From the NCBI RefSeq assembly GCF_000829375.1, contig NZ_AP014624.1, forward strand, positions 2,356,001-2,420,000: a stretch of DNA of 64,000 nt. Reading direction: 5' to 3'. This document shows, in pieces, positions 27,510 through 35,461 of this stretch. Position 1 is the first letter of the stretch; each line of letters opens with the position of its first letter. The translations under genes were made by a program, and so were the position numbers. The DNA is from Chryseobacterium sp. StRB126. Its GTDB lineage: Bacteria; Bacteroidota; Bacteroidia; Flavobacteriales; Weeksellaceae. The notes below the pieces were generated by a model. That model had not been told where the DNA came from. It ran no database searches and saw nothing but the letters and a program-made list of their open reading frames with translations.

Positions 27510-27956
27510 ATGAAAAATATAATTAATACAGCTAAAATACAATTAAAGTGTTTCTTGCTACTATTTATGATTGGACTATTTGTACAATCATGTGAGAAAG
27601 ATGATTTGGAAATTCAGCAGAATTATCCTTTTAAGGTGTGGGTTATGCCTGTTCCTAAGGATATCGCTAAAGATGAGTATGTGGAGATCCGTATCAAAAT
27701 TATTCCTGAAGGTAATTTTGCTGACACCAAATATTATCTTCGATATTTTCAGTTTGAGGGAGCAGGAAAGCTGCAGTATTATAACACTCAACCTTACTTT
27801 CCTAATGATATTTATCCTCTTTATGAGAAAGAGTTCAGATTGTATTATACTTCAACCTCTGAAGTTTCACAATCATTTACGGTATGGCTATCAGACAGTT
27901 TTGGAAATGAGAATAAAATTGAATTTCAATTCAACAACAAAAAGTTAGACGGATAA
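27510..27956 (+). CDS. traQ: TraQ (DUF3872) lipoprotein
   Basis: 148 residues with a lipobox-like QSC (Cys28) after a hydrophobic segment, then an immunoglobulin-like beta domain (YPFKVWVMPVPKDIAKDEYV to FTVWLSDSFGN). This matches DUF3872/TraQ. Last gene of the tra run, followed by two strong hairpins. A TraP primase gene, often placed before traQ, is absent here. Confidence 0.88.
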   Translation: MKNIINTAKIQLKCFLLLFMIGLFVQSCEKDDLEIQQNYPFKVWVMPVPKDIAKDEYVEIRIKIIPEGNFADTKYYLRYFQFEGAGKLQYYNTQPYFPNDIYPLYEKEFRLYYTSTSEVSQSFTVWLSDSFGNENKIEFQFNNKKLDG

Positions 27957-28035
27957 ATACAATTTCTTTAGCTTGCAAATATATATTCCCACTCCAAATA
28001 AAACCATCTAATTTGAGAAGTATTGTTTAGTATTT

Positions 28036-28126
28036 GCGGAAAGATGGTTGGCCCCCTAAAGGGCAATCATCTTTCCGCGACGCCACAAGAATCCAGACCG
28101 GGAATCGGCTCTGGATTCTTATTTTT
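28036..28126 (+). terminator. Two consecutive hairpins ending the tra operon
   Basis: Hairpin one pairs GCGGAAAGATGGTTG (from 28036) with AATCATCTTTCCGC (to 28078), with inner GCCC/GGGC pairing. Hairpin two pairs AAGAATCCAGA (28087-28097) with TCTGGATTCTT (28110-28120), followed by ATTTTT. The second has the shape of an intrinsic terminator; radC converges from the right. Confidence 0.8.
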
Positions 28127-28142
28127 CAGAAATTTAAGTTTC

Positions 28143-28586
28143 TTATAAAATACCTTCATCGGAGAAAGAGAAGGAGTCTATTGAAGTTATTATACAATGA
28201 TCAAGCAGTTTAATATTTAATAATTGTCCAGCCTCCTTTATTTTTTGTGTGATGCCTATGTCTTCGCGAGAAGGTGTAAGGTTTCCGGAAGGATGGTTAT
28301 GAGCTATAATAAATGATACGGCATTGCATAATAGAGCTCCCTGCATGATGATTCTGATGTCAACAAGAGAAGAGGTAATTCCAGATTCTGATATTTTTTG
28401 TATTCCTAAGACCTTGTTAGCCTGATTCATATACATTGAGTAAAATGACTCTCTGTAGTCGATCTGATCTGCATCAAAATGTTCCCTGAAAATATCTGTA
28501 GCATCCTGGGAGTTCAGTACTTTTTTTTCAGTATTTCCTTTTCTTGTGTAGATCAATTTGATCTCATTTACAATATTATATTTCAT
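28143..28586 (-). CDS. RadC-like JAB/MPN-domain protein
   Basis: 147 residues. The metal-binding JAMM motif is intact: HNHPSG followed by a downstream Asp (SREDIG). RadC-type proteins are very frequent on Bacteroidota mobile elements; despite the name their role in repair is doubtful and the true function is unknown. Single-domain version without the N-terminal helix-hairpin-helix of chromosomal RadC. Convergent with the tra operon. Confidence 0.9.
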   Translation of the reverse strand: MKYNIVNEIKLIYTRKGNTEKKVLNSQDATDIFREHFDADQIDYRESFYSMYMNQANKVLGIQKISESGITSSLVDIRIIMQGALLCNAVSFIIAHNHPSGNLTPSREDIGITQKIKEAGQLLNIKLLDHCIITSIDSFSFSDEGIL

Positions 28587-29117
28587 TGTTATTGCTCTGA
28601 GTACGGCAGAGCCTTTTGTTTCCCGTACTTAAGTTAAACCAGCATTTATTTAAAACATCTTTGAATTGTTATGTGTATTTTTTAGATCAAAAGCCTTTTC
28701 AATCTCTTCTCCGTTCTATTTCTTAAAAGCCTTTCAGGTTTCGCTGAATATTTTTCAAAAGAAAAACCGGAAAAAAGAAAGCAGATATGAAGTGTTGACA
28801 ATGAAAAAAAACAAAAGGAAACGGAATAATTGGAGGGTGCCTTTAGGGAGGAAACCGTTTATGCCGTAGTCTTTTGGTTGGATTAGCAAGACGGATGGCA
28901 ACAATACCTTAGCTGCCTTTTTACCGGTTTATTATGAAAATATTAGTAATGTATTTACCTAATCGTTAGAAGTTACTGTGTGATCAACCTATAATTGTAT
29001 TCTAATTTATATTCTTGAAGACATCGAATGCCAAACTATGCCACTTGGTTACCAAAAGGATTAAGAGTTCTTGGAAAGCATATTATTATAGATTTTAATA
29101 GAGAAATAATTTTAAAT
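28587..29117. other. About 530 bases without a supported gene
   Basis: Holds a small AGTACGG/CCGTACT inverted pair just upstream of radC. A 22-codon basic frame at 28801-28869 (MKKNKRKRNNWRVPLGRKP) has no family I know and no clear ribosome site. Otherwise AT-rich, probably the regulatory space of radC and the truncated yhcG. Confidence 0.5.
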
Positions 29118-29462
29118 ATGAGCCAGTTATCCTCCCATCTTTTTAAAACCATCAGAGATTTAATTGAAAAGTCAAAGGAGAGTGTTGTTCGTAATATTAA
29201 TACGACTATGCTATTGACCTATTTTGAAATAGGTAAAACAATAGTGACGGATGAGCAAAATGGAAAGGACAGAGCTGAATATGCCAAAGAAACACTCAGG
29301 AACTTAAGCAGACAGTTATCAAAAGAATTTGGAAGGGGGTATTCTGTAGATAATCTACAGTGGATGAGGAAATTTTATTTGACTTTTCAAGGTCGGGTCT
29401 TCGAAAAATACGAAACACTGTCTCGTATTTTTCGAAGACTGTGTTTATATAAGAAGACATAG
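29118..29462 (+). pseudogene. Truncated YhcG/DUF1016 gene (N-terminal domain only)
   Basis: 114 residues from the ATG at 29118. It starts as a good DUF1016 N-terminal domain (RDLIEKSKESVVRNINTTMLLTYFEIGK, GYSVDNLQWMRKFYLTF) but stops soon after, where full-length members run on to a SWSH motif and the PD-(D/E)XK nuclease core. The break falls in a 17-bp perfect inverted repeat (29397-29439). The active site is lost, so it is either dead or a leftover regulatory half. It is not a copy of the intact yhcG at 17838; the two differ clearly. Confidence 0.75.
29397..29439. repeat. 17-bp perfect inverted repeat at the break of the yhcG fragment
   Basis: GTCTTCGAAAAATACGA (29397-29413) faces TCGTATTTTTCGAAGAC (29423-29439) with a 9-nt loop. 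It is read in frame as FEKYETLSRIFRR. The position just after the FYLTF motif equals that of a palindrome in the intact yhcG. Confidence 0.85.
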
Positions 29463-29561
29463 TCAAATCAGTAAATAAAGGAAAAACAATACCAATTACT
29501 TCCACTTTAAGTGGACATGTTTCATAAAATAGAAATTTTGTGCAAATCAAAATCTTTAGAT

Positions 29562-29834
29562 ATGGATACAATCACAAAAAGCGATCTTGACATGCTGAGA
29601 AATCAGATCATTTCTGACATTGGCAATCTTCTTGACAATAAGTTGGCCGATAATAATGAGTCTGATGAGCTTGGATGGATGCGGAGCAAAGCAATCCGAA
29701 AAAAGCTTAATATTTCCGCTGCTACACTGCAAAATCTGAGAGTCACTGGGAAAATTAGATTTAAGAAATTGTTGGGGTCATATTATTACAATAGCGAAGA
29801 TCTTCAAAAAATATTCAGTGATGAAATCGAATGA
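29562..29834 (+). CDS. Small helix-turn-helix protein, excisionase-like
   Basis: 90 residues from the ATG at 29562 (MDTITKSDLDMLRNQI); an in-frame start at 29511 is less likely. The C-terminal half (WMRSKAIRKKLNISAATLQNLRVTGKIRFKKLLGSYYYNSEDLQKIF) is a MerR/Xis-type winged helix as found in HTH_17 proteins. Next to an integrase such a protein often sets excision direction. Coupled by a 14-bp overlap to the following gene. Confidence 0.75.
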   Translation: MDTITKSDLDMLRNQIISDIGNLLDNKLADNNESDELGWMRSKAIRKKLNISAATLQNLRVTGKIRFKKLLGSYYYNSEDLQKIFSDEIE

Positions 29835-30123
29835 TCCTAAAAGATGGTTTGATTTCCTGGATTATATCTCAGGTGATCCATTGCTGAATGTATGGCATAT
29901 TTCCTTATTGGTCGCAATAGCAAGACTTGCATGTAGGCAAAATGAAAAATGGGTCATCAGGGTCAGCCGAAGTAAATTAATGACTCTCTCGCATATCAAC
30001 ACCCTGCCTAGCTACCATAAGTATTTTAAGCAGCTTCAGGAATTTGGCTATATCAAATATACGCCTTCTTACCATCCCGGATACCGCAGTACGGTAGAAA
30101 TACTGAAAAGACCCAAAGACTGA
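29821..30123 (+). CDS. Small protein of integrase-adjacent module, unknown function
   Basis: 100 residues from the ATG at 29821 (a GTG one codon earlier is possible). Helical first half (LLNVWHISLLVAIARLACRQ) and a possible winged helix (VSRSKLMTLSHINTLPSYHKYFKQLQEFGYIKYTP), reminiscent of replication-initiator or transcription-factor wings. I do not know a named family. It overlaps the excisionase-like gene, so they are made together, and it converges with the integrase at a shared hairpin. Confidence 0.7.
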   Translation: MKSNDPKRWFDFLDYISGDPLLNVWHISLLVAIARLACRQNEKWVIRVSRSKLMTLSHINTLPSYHKYFKQLQEFGYIKYTPSYHPGYRSTVEILKRPKD

Positions 30124-30128
30124 ATATT

Positions 30129-30168
30129 AAATAAGCTTCAATATACCTGTTTGTATTGAAGCTTATTT
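30129..30168. terminator. Bidirectional hairpin before the integrase end
   Basis: Perfect 15-bp stem AAATAAGCTTCAATA (30129-30143) with its complement at 30154-30168 and a 10-nt loop, between the convergent 100-residue gene and the integrase. Confidence 0.85.
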
Positions 30169-30175
30169 GTTTCTG

Positions 30176-31552
30176 TTATATCATCACCTTGACTGTTTCG
30201 AGCATATTTTGAAAAGCATCGCATCTATTGGGAAACGAAGCACTAGCAGTTTTGGCCTGTGTATTTTTAAGTTCCTGAAATTCTCTTTCGAGTTGTTGGA
30301 GGAATTTCATAAGCTTGGTATTGAATTGATCGGTTCCTTTCAATTTCATTTCTAGCTCCTTCATTTCCCTTGCAATTGTGGCTTGTTCGGTAATTGCATA
30401 ATCCTCGGTCTGTTTGACAGAGTAGTGGCCCAGCATTTCCTTTACAACATGGATCGAAACCCCGTTATTAAGGGTTACAGTACTCGCAAAGGTTCGTCTC
30501 GCTTTATGGGTATTAAGAACAGTAAATACTTCACAGAGAACAGCGATTTCTTTAAGGTACTCATTCATTTTCTGATTCGACCTACCCGGAAGTACAGTTC
30601 CTCTTTTTTTGCACAGTGGGTCATCTTTGTATTTAGCAATGATTTCAAGTGCTTTGGGCAGGAGTGGTATATCAGTGTCCGATTTAGACTTTTGCCTGCT
30701 CGACATGATCCACATACTACCGTCATCGGCTTCTTTGATGTCTTCCCATCTGAGTTGATATGCATCAATATATGATAATCCGGTATAACATTGAAACACA
30801 AAAATATCACGTACCACTGTCAGCCTTTCGGAACTGAATACTTTTTCTTCAATCCTTTTAAGTTCGGGCTTTGTCAGTGGTTTCTTTTTTATTTTGGTTT
30901 TCTTGCTTACAAAAAGCTTAAAGGGATCTTTAGAGATTATTTCTTTAGCTACAGCCCTTAGAACGATTTTTTTGAAATTACTGATATACTTTAGAGAAGT
31001 ATTATTGGAGCATTTTCGGACAGTTTTAAGATACAGATCATAATCCTTTACAAAAGAATAGTTTAGGGCACTGAATTCCAGATCTTCCTTATCATATTTA
31101 TATTTAATGAATTCCTGAACATGTGAACGTGCAGTAATATAGCGATCATGTGTACCTTTAGCATACTCCTCTGTGATAACCAAGGCAGCTATCTCATCGT
31201 TATGCTCCTGAAATTCTTCCAGAATCTTATTGCGAGGCTTATATTTTCCATTTACAAAATTAATAAGGTCTATTGAGGTAATAGGAATACCACTATTTAA
31301 AAGATCAGTTTTGTGATTATTGACTTTAGTGGTCAATGATTCCAGGAAAAAATTCAGTGCTTTTGCATCCTCTTTCGTTCCTGTTGCTTTTCCTTCCTTC
31401 TGATCCCATCTGTTTACATTCCACTTTCTTTTAGTGGAAGTTTCTTTAGGAACTCCATCTACGGTTATTCGTAGATAAACGTGACGTATTGTCTTGTTCT
31501 TTACATTTGAGCTCTTCAAGAAGAAGGTTAGCCCATAACTTTGCTCTAACAT
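30176..31552 (-). CDS. Tyrosine recombinase/integrase of the ICE
   Basis: 458 residues: arm-binding-like N-terminus, SAM-like core-binding domain and catalytic domain. Catalytic residues can be placed: His349 and Arg352 in HKARR, His376 in LGHY and Tyr385 in TEDYAI. Where most relatives carry the first catalytic Arg the sequence is CYTGLSYID, with Ser260; IntDOT of CTnDOT is known for the same kind of loss. The C-terminus is an extra coiled-coil-like helix (MKELEMKLKGTDQ). It reads away from tRNA-Ser, 270 bp distant, the likely integration target. Confidence 0.93.
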   Translation of the reverse strand: MLEQSYGLTFFLKSSNVKNKTIRHVYLRITVDGVPKETSTKRKWNVNRWDQKEGKATGTKEDAKALNFFLESLTTKVNNHKTDLLNSGIPITSIDLINFVNGKYKPRNKILEEFQEHNDEIAALVITEEYAKGTHDRYITARSHVQEFIKYKYDKEDLEFSALNYSFVKDYDLYLKTVRKCSNNTSLKYISNFKKIVLRAVAKEIISKDPFKLFVSKKTKIKKKPLTKPELKRIEEKVFSSERLTVVRDIFVFQCYTGLSYIDAYQLRWEDIKEADDGSMWIMSSRQKSKSDTDIPLLPKALEIIAKYKDDPLCKKRGTVLPGRSNQKMNEYLKEIAVLCEVFTVLNTHKARRTFASTVTLNNGVSIHVVKEMLGHYSVKQTEDYAITEQATIAREMKELEMKLKGTDQFNTKLMKFLQQLEREFQELKNTQAKTASASFPNRCDAFQNMLETVKVMI

Positions 31553-31744
31553 AATTCAACATTTTAAGGGTTATAAATGTCAAACTAAAAGCGCTTTAAA
31601 TCAAGATGTCAATGTTTGTTACAGGTTAAATGTCAAATAGTTGTAGATATTTGTGGCAATTTTTTCAGATTTCAAATATTGCCACGAATCTGCCACAAAC
31701 ATTTGGAGTATTTTTGAAAATTATGGCAGTAGCCATAAATAAAA
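31553..31744. promoter_or_regulatory. Integrase upstream region with repeated short motifs
   Basis: ATGTCAA occurs three times in the same direction (31577, 31606, 31630). TTTGTGGCA (31650-31658) recurs inverted as TTGCCACGAA (31679) and TGCCACAAA (31691-31699). Repeats like these beside an integrase can be arm-type Int or Xis sites. No clear promoter box was found. Confidence 0.45.
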
Positions 31745-31776
31745 AAAATCCTGCAAATCATTGATTTTGCAGGATT
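31745..31776 (-). terminator. Hairpin terminator downstream of tRNA-Ser
   Basis: AAATCCTGCAAA (31745-31756) pairs with TTTGCAGGATTT (31765-31776); reading on the minus strand it is followed by a run of eight Ts. It lies 46 bp beyond the tRNA 3' end. Confidence 0.85.
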
Positions 31777-31822
31777 TATCTATTTTTTGATGCTTTTTGA
31801 AAACTTTTGTTTTCACATCTTG

Positions 31823-31907
31823 CGGAGAGTGAGGGATTCGAACCCCCGGACCTGTTACAGTCAACAGTTTTCAAGACTGCCGCAATCGACCACTCTGCCA
31901 ACTCTCC
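31823..31907 (-). tRNA. tRNA-Ser(UGA)
   Basis: 85 nt. Acceptor stem GGAGAGT/ACTCTCC with discriminator G, long variable arm typical of tRNA-Ser (GACTGTAACAGGTC region), anticodon loop CTTGAAA giving TGA, and T-loop GGTTCGAATCC. The CCA is not encoded as such (GCA follows the stem). The 3' end faces the integrase, the usual orientation for an ICE integrated at a tRNA 3' end. Confidence 0.95.
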
Positions 31908-31941
31908 TTAAACTCCGATAGTATCGTTGTTTTCAGTGGTG

Positions 31942-31972
31942 CAAATATAGAACGATTTTTAATTTCTGCAAA
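31942..31972 (-). promoter_or_regulatory. Promoter of tRNA-Ser
   Basis: On the minus strand TTTG (31969-31972) is followed after 19 bp by TATATTTG (31942-31949), an exact match to the Bacteroidota TTTG/TAnnTTTG pattern, about 35 bp ahead of the tRNA. Confidence 0.75.
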
Positions 31973-32211
31973 ACTTTTTCTGTATAAACTTTAACAAAAC
32001 TTAATAATGGGCTAAAAATCAGGTTAATTATTTTGTTAGTTTTTGCAGAATGATGAAATTTTCTCTTTGTTTTCTCCTGTTCATCGAGGTTTTGAGTGAA
32101 AAGATTTCCTGTTTTCTGCTAAAAAAAGAAGCAAGAAAGAGAAATTGATCTCTCATTTTTTATTTGGTGCATTTTTTGCAATGCCTGTCAGACTAAAAAA
32201 ATTAATTATTT

Positions 32212-32796
32212 ATGAAAGTATCTTATGTGGGAACAGGTATTCTGAGTGTTGCCTTAACATTTACCTTGGGATCTAATGTTGTTTTTGCCAATCAACCTCT
32301 TGTAAGAACTATTGAACATGTACAGAATGATTCTGATTCCGTAAAAGTTGAAAATCTGGCTAAAGAACTGAAAAAGTTGAAGCCTATTAATACCAATGAT
32401 TTTAAAAGCAAATTTAAAAAAGAGATTAACGGTTTTAAACTTACAGAAGTTACGGCTTTTGAAGATAAAGAAACAGGGTCATATGCTACAGCAAATTATG
32501 CAAAAGGGTCTCAGAATGTCTATTTAATGGTAACAGATGGTGCCGGAGCAGGAGCTGAGCAGGTGAAAGGAAGTCTTTTAAGCTATTTGGAGCTGAAAGC
32601 AATAGAGGAACCCGGTGATAAAACCAATATTAAAAATTATAAAGGCTGGTTGGTTTACTTTGATCACAGTATGTATGAAAACGATAAAATGACAAGTATC
32701 CAGTATCTGGAAGGAAACAGATATGGAGTAGTAGCTTCGGGAAATAATATGTCCCTTGAAGAACTGAAAAGCCTTTTAGATAATGTTAGTTTGTAA
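32212..32796 (+). CDS. Secreted protein of unknown function
   Basis: 194 residues with a signal peptide (cleavage near VVFANQ). The mature part is lysine-rich with a conserved-looking core (GSYATANYAKGSQNVYLMVTDGAGAG, KGWLVYFDHSMYE). I do not recognise the family; it could be a small periplasmic stress protein. Single gene with its own terminator; lies just outside the tRNA-Ser boundary and so is probably core chromosome. Confidence 0.75.
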   Translation: MKVSYVGTGILSVALTFTLGSNVVFANQPLVRTIEHVQNDSDSVKVENLAKELKKLKPINTNDFKSKFKKEINGFKLTEVTAFEDKETGSYATANYAKGSQNVYLMVTDGAGAGAEQVKGSLLSYLELKAIEEPGDKTNIKNYKGWLVYFDHSMYENDKMTSIQYLEGNRYGVVASGNNMSLEELKSLLDNVSL

Positions 32797-32817
32797 ACGT
32801 TTCTTCCAATAAAGTAG

Positions 32818-32852
32818 AGCTCTGATTTATAAAAATAAGTCAGAGCTTTTTT
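32818..32852 (+). terminator. Terminator of the secreted-protein gene
   Basis: AGCTCTGATTTA (32818-32829) pairs with TAAGTCAGAGCT (32836-32847) with one G-T pair, followed by Ts. Confidence 0.85.
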
Positions 32853-32982
32853 AAGGGTAGAATGGCTATAGTAATTATACCTAAAAATAACTTCCAGCCT
32901 TCAATTTTTGTTATTTAATTCCTTTATTCATCTCTTTATTTCCTTGGTTTACTGTTTTGAATATATCTTAAAATTCCTTACT

Positions 32983-33390
32983 CAGAATCGTTTCAAAAAA
33001 ATACGGGATAAATTCTTATGGTTAAAGAAATCGGATTGTGGAGAGCATGATGTGCTGGCGAAACTTTAACAGCTATTGAGCAATAATCAATCCGGGAAAA
33101 ATTATAGAAAACGCTTTGCGTTCAATTCTTATCAGGGTATTGTATTTGCAGTCGATATATCTGATAAGAAGCATTGACTCAACGAATCTACATTAAAGGA
33201 GATAAAAAAGTTACTCAATCTTTCAGGATTTTTTAGAATTAGCCGCAGGGAGCTTGCATATAAACAATAGGTTGAAAGAATGGAACGGTATAATGAATAT
33301 ACATGGGCTATTCAGATGAAAAGGTATAAAAATCACCTCATTACAAGCAAGGGGAGTATTGCTGCTTTTCGTAAGTGCATTGAAGATTAA
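32983..33390 (+). pseudogene. Decayed LytTR-type response-regulator gene
   Basis: One frame keeps recognisable protein across about 400 bases with three in-frame stops (TAA 33067, TGA 33175, TAG 33268). Readable pieces are KNYRKRFAFNSYQG, LKEIKKLLNLSGFFRISRR, VERMERYNEYTWAIQMKRY and HLITSKGSIAAFRKCIED. The FFRISRREL / YKNHLITS / AAFRKWI-like order is that of a LytTR DNA-binding domain. The receiver domain is missing or beyond recognition. The rest of the 890-base gap (32853-33745) holds only AT-rich sequence and a small TAGGTTTTATAGGCTTTT region before the kinase gene. Confidence 0.65.
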
Positions 33391-33745
33391 TCTAAGCACA
33401 GGCGAAAGCATTAATTATAAATAATCTTATCCGATATTTGAACATCCCAATCCCTATAAAAGCATATCTTGAAATATTTAGATAGAGATTTTTTTTACAT
33501 CTATTCTAAAAAAATAGATTTACATTAATGAAAAGCCTAGGTTTTATAGGCTTTTTGATGTAAATTAGACCTGAATTTGTTTCTTTTTATCAGAAATTTT
33601 ATATTATTAAGTAGACAAAAATTAATTTAACTTTGCCAATTGAATAATATACGAGATTGTTGAATTTGTATTAATAATATTATATTGTTTAAGACTAATA
33701 AAAGGGACTTGAGAAAACAGAAGATTAATTTACCTGGCAGTAGAT

Positions 33746-35461
33746 ATGAAATATAAATTCTTAAATTTTAAATTAAGGAAGGTTGTTCATTACTCGTTAA
33801 TTATGTGTATCTTGTTGATACAGGTGATTATAGGTGTGTTTTTTTACAATGAGTTTGTGAATGAGAAAAAACTGCAGTTTATCAAGAAACAGCTGGAGGA
33901 TAGCAGGGCTTTGGGAGGATTGACGGATAATTCAAGAAAGGATTTCATGGATGCACAGGAGCATCTCCAAAGATATATGGTGAGCCAGGATAATAAGGAC
34001 CTGCAGCTTTATTTTGAGTCATTAAGAAAACTTAAAAAGAATTTTGATAAGATCGGGGAGTATGAAAATACAAGCCCAAGGTTGAAAAATACATTGGCTC
34101 AGAAGAAAATGGATACCATGAAGGTAACCAAACTGAAAACCCTTATAGATTCTGTATACGAAACCTCTATGAAGCCTCCTACAAAGATTGAGGATCAGAA
34201 GTATGAGCCTGCAAAGTACAAAAATGACTTTGAGAACTTCAATGTACAAACCCGCACCTATGCTGATACTATTAAGAAAAAAGGTTTTATGGGGCGTTTG
34301 AAGGATGCCATCACAGGAAAAGTAAATGTTCAGAAAGAAAGCACTGTAATTACTTTAACGAATAATAAAACCATAGACATTTCCAACGTAAAAACTGAAA
34401 TGGATAAGGCTTTAAAGTCGATGGATAAGCATTATGCCGCGGAAGTAAAGAAAGCACAGCAATATGCAATCAAAAATCAGCGTGAGAATATTCAGTTTTA
34501 CAGCAATTTCAGTAAGCTGTTAGTGTACAGTAACGGATTGATTGATGTATATGAAAATGCCATTAAAGATTTCAAATCTGAACTTGAAAAAGAATATACC
34601 AAACAAAATTCTGATAATAATAAGATCAGAAGATATCTTGTACTTGGGCTGATGGTCTTAATGTTCATTGTATCCATTCTTATTATGTACTTTACCAGAG
34701 TGGCCTTCGTCTACGAAAGAAAACTTGATGCAGCCAATAAAGAAATTAAGAACAACCTGAATTTCAAGAACAGAATATTGGGGATGTTGAGCCACGATTT
34801 AAGATCGCCGTTGAAGATCATTAATATCTTTATTGATAAGATTTACAGATCAACAGGGGATGAAACGATTAAAGATTACCTGAAGTCGATTAAGTTTACA
34901 AACAGTACGCTTCTTCTGCAATCTAACCAGATTCTTGAATATACAAAGAATCAGGATGCTGAAAAGAAGCTGATAAAATCCGCTTTTAATCTTAAAGAAG
35001 AGATTGGCTCCATTGTAAAAGTGATTTCCCCTTATTTGGAGACACGAAACAATAAATTTGCTGTAACAGACAGAATTCCTGAAGGGGTTGTCGTATTTTC
35101 GGACAATATCAGAATCAACCAGATTTTTATGAATATTCTGGGGAATGCCAACAAGTATACAGAAAACGGAAAGATTGATCTTGTGATGACTACAGAGCCG
35201 CTAGGAAATGATAAAATCACCTTGATTACAACAGTAGGAGATACAGGAGTAGGGATTTCAGAATCTGATTTGAAAAAGATTTTTGATCCTTATTATCAGG
35301 GAACCGTTTCTGATGAGGTAGATAATCTTGGAGTAGGATTAGGACTGAACCTTGTAAAGGAAATTGTAGAATTGTTTGATGGTGAAATTTCTGTTTCCAG
35401 TAAACTACATAAAGGAACGCAGGTGACATTCAGAATCAATTTAAATATCAATAATAAATAA
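33746..35461 (+). CDS. Membrane sensor histidine kinase
   Basis: 571 residues: a first membrane helix (about 15-35), a long extracytoplasmic sensor part (about 36-290, no known domain, rich in Lys/Asp), a second membrane helix (LVLGLMVLMFIVSILIMYF), then HisKA with GMLSHDLRSPLK (His350) and an ATPase domain with NILGNANKY (N box), GDTGVGIS (G1) and GVGLGLNLVK (G2). The stop overlaps the next start (TAATG), so it works with the adjacent LuxR-type regulator. Ligand unknown. Confidence 0.95.
   Translation: MKYKFLNFKLRKVVHYSLIMCILLIQVIIGVFFYNEFVNEKKLQFIKKQLEDSRALGGLTDNSRKDFMDAQEHLQRYMVSQDNKDLQLYFESLRKLKKNFDKIGEYENTSPRLKNTLAQKKMDTMKVTKLKTLIDSVYETSMKPPTKIEDQKYEPAKYKNDFENFNVQTRTYADTIKKKGFMGRLKDAITGKVNVQKESTVITLTNNKTIDISNVKTEMDKALKSMDKHYAAEVKKAQQYAIKNQRENIQFYSNFSKLLVYSNGLIDVYENAIKDFKSELEKEYTKQNSDNNKIRRYLVLGLMVLMFIVSILIMYFTRVAFVYERKLDAANKEIKNNLNFKNRILGMLSHDLRSPLKIINIFIDKIYRSTGDETIKDYLKSIKFTNSTLLLQSNQILEYTKNQDAEKKLIKSAFNLKEEIGSIVKVISPYLETRNNKFAVTDRIPEGVVVFSDNIRINQIFMNILGNANKYTENGKIDLVMTTEPLGNDKITLITTVGDTGVGISESDLKKIFDPYYQGTVSDEVDNLGVGLGLNLVKEIVELFDGEISVSSKLHKGTQVTFRINLNINNK

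Noticed and set aside
28666..28869. 67-codon frame between radC and the yhcG fragment
   Set aside because: Unusual composition, no family resemblance and no support beyond being open; only its basic 22-residue tail is remarked on.
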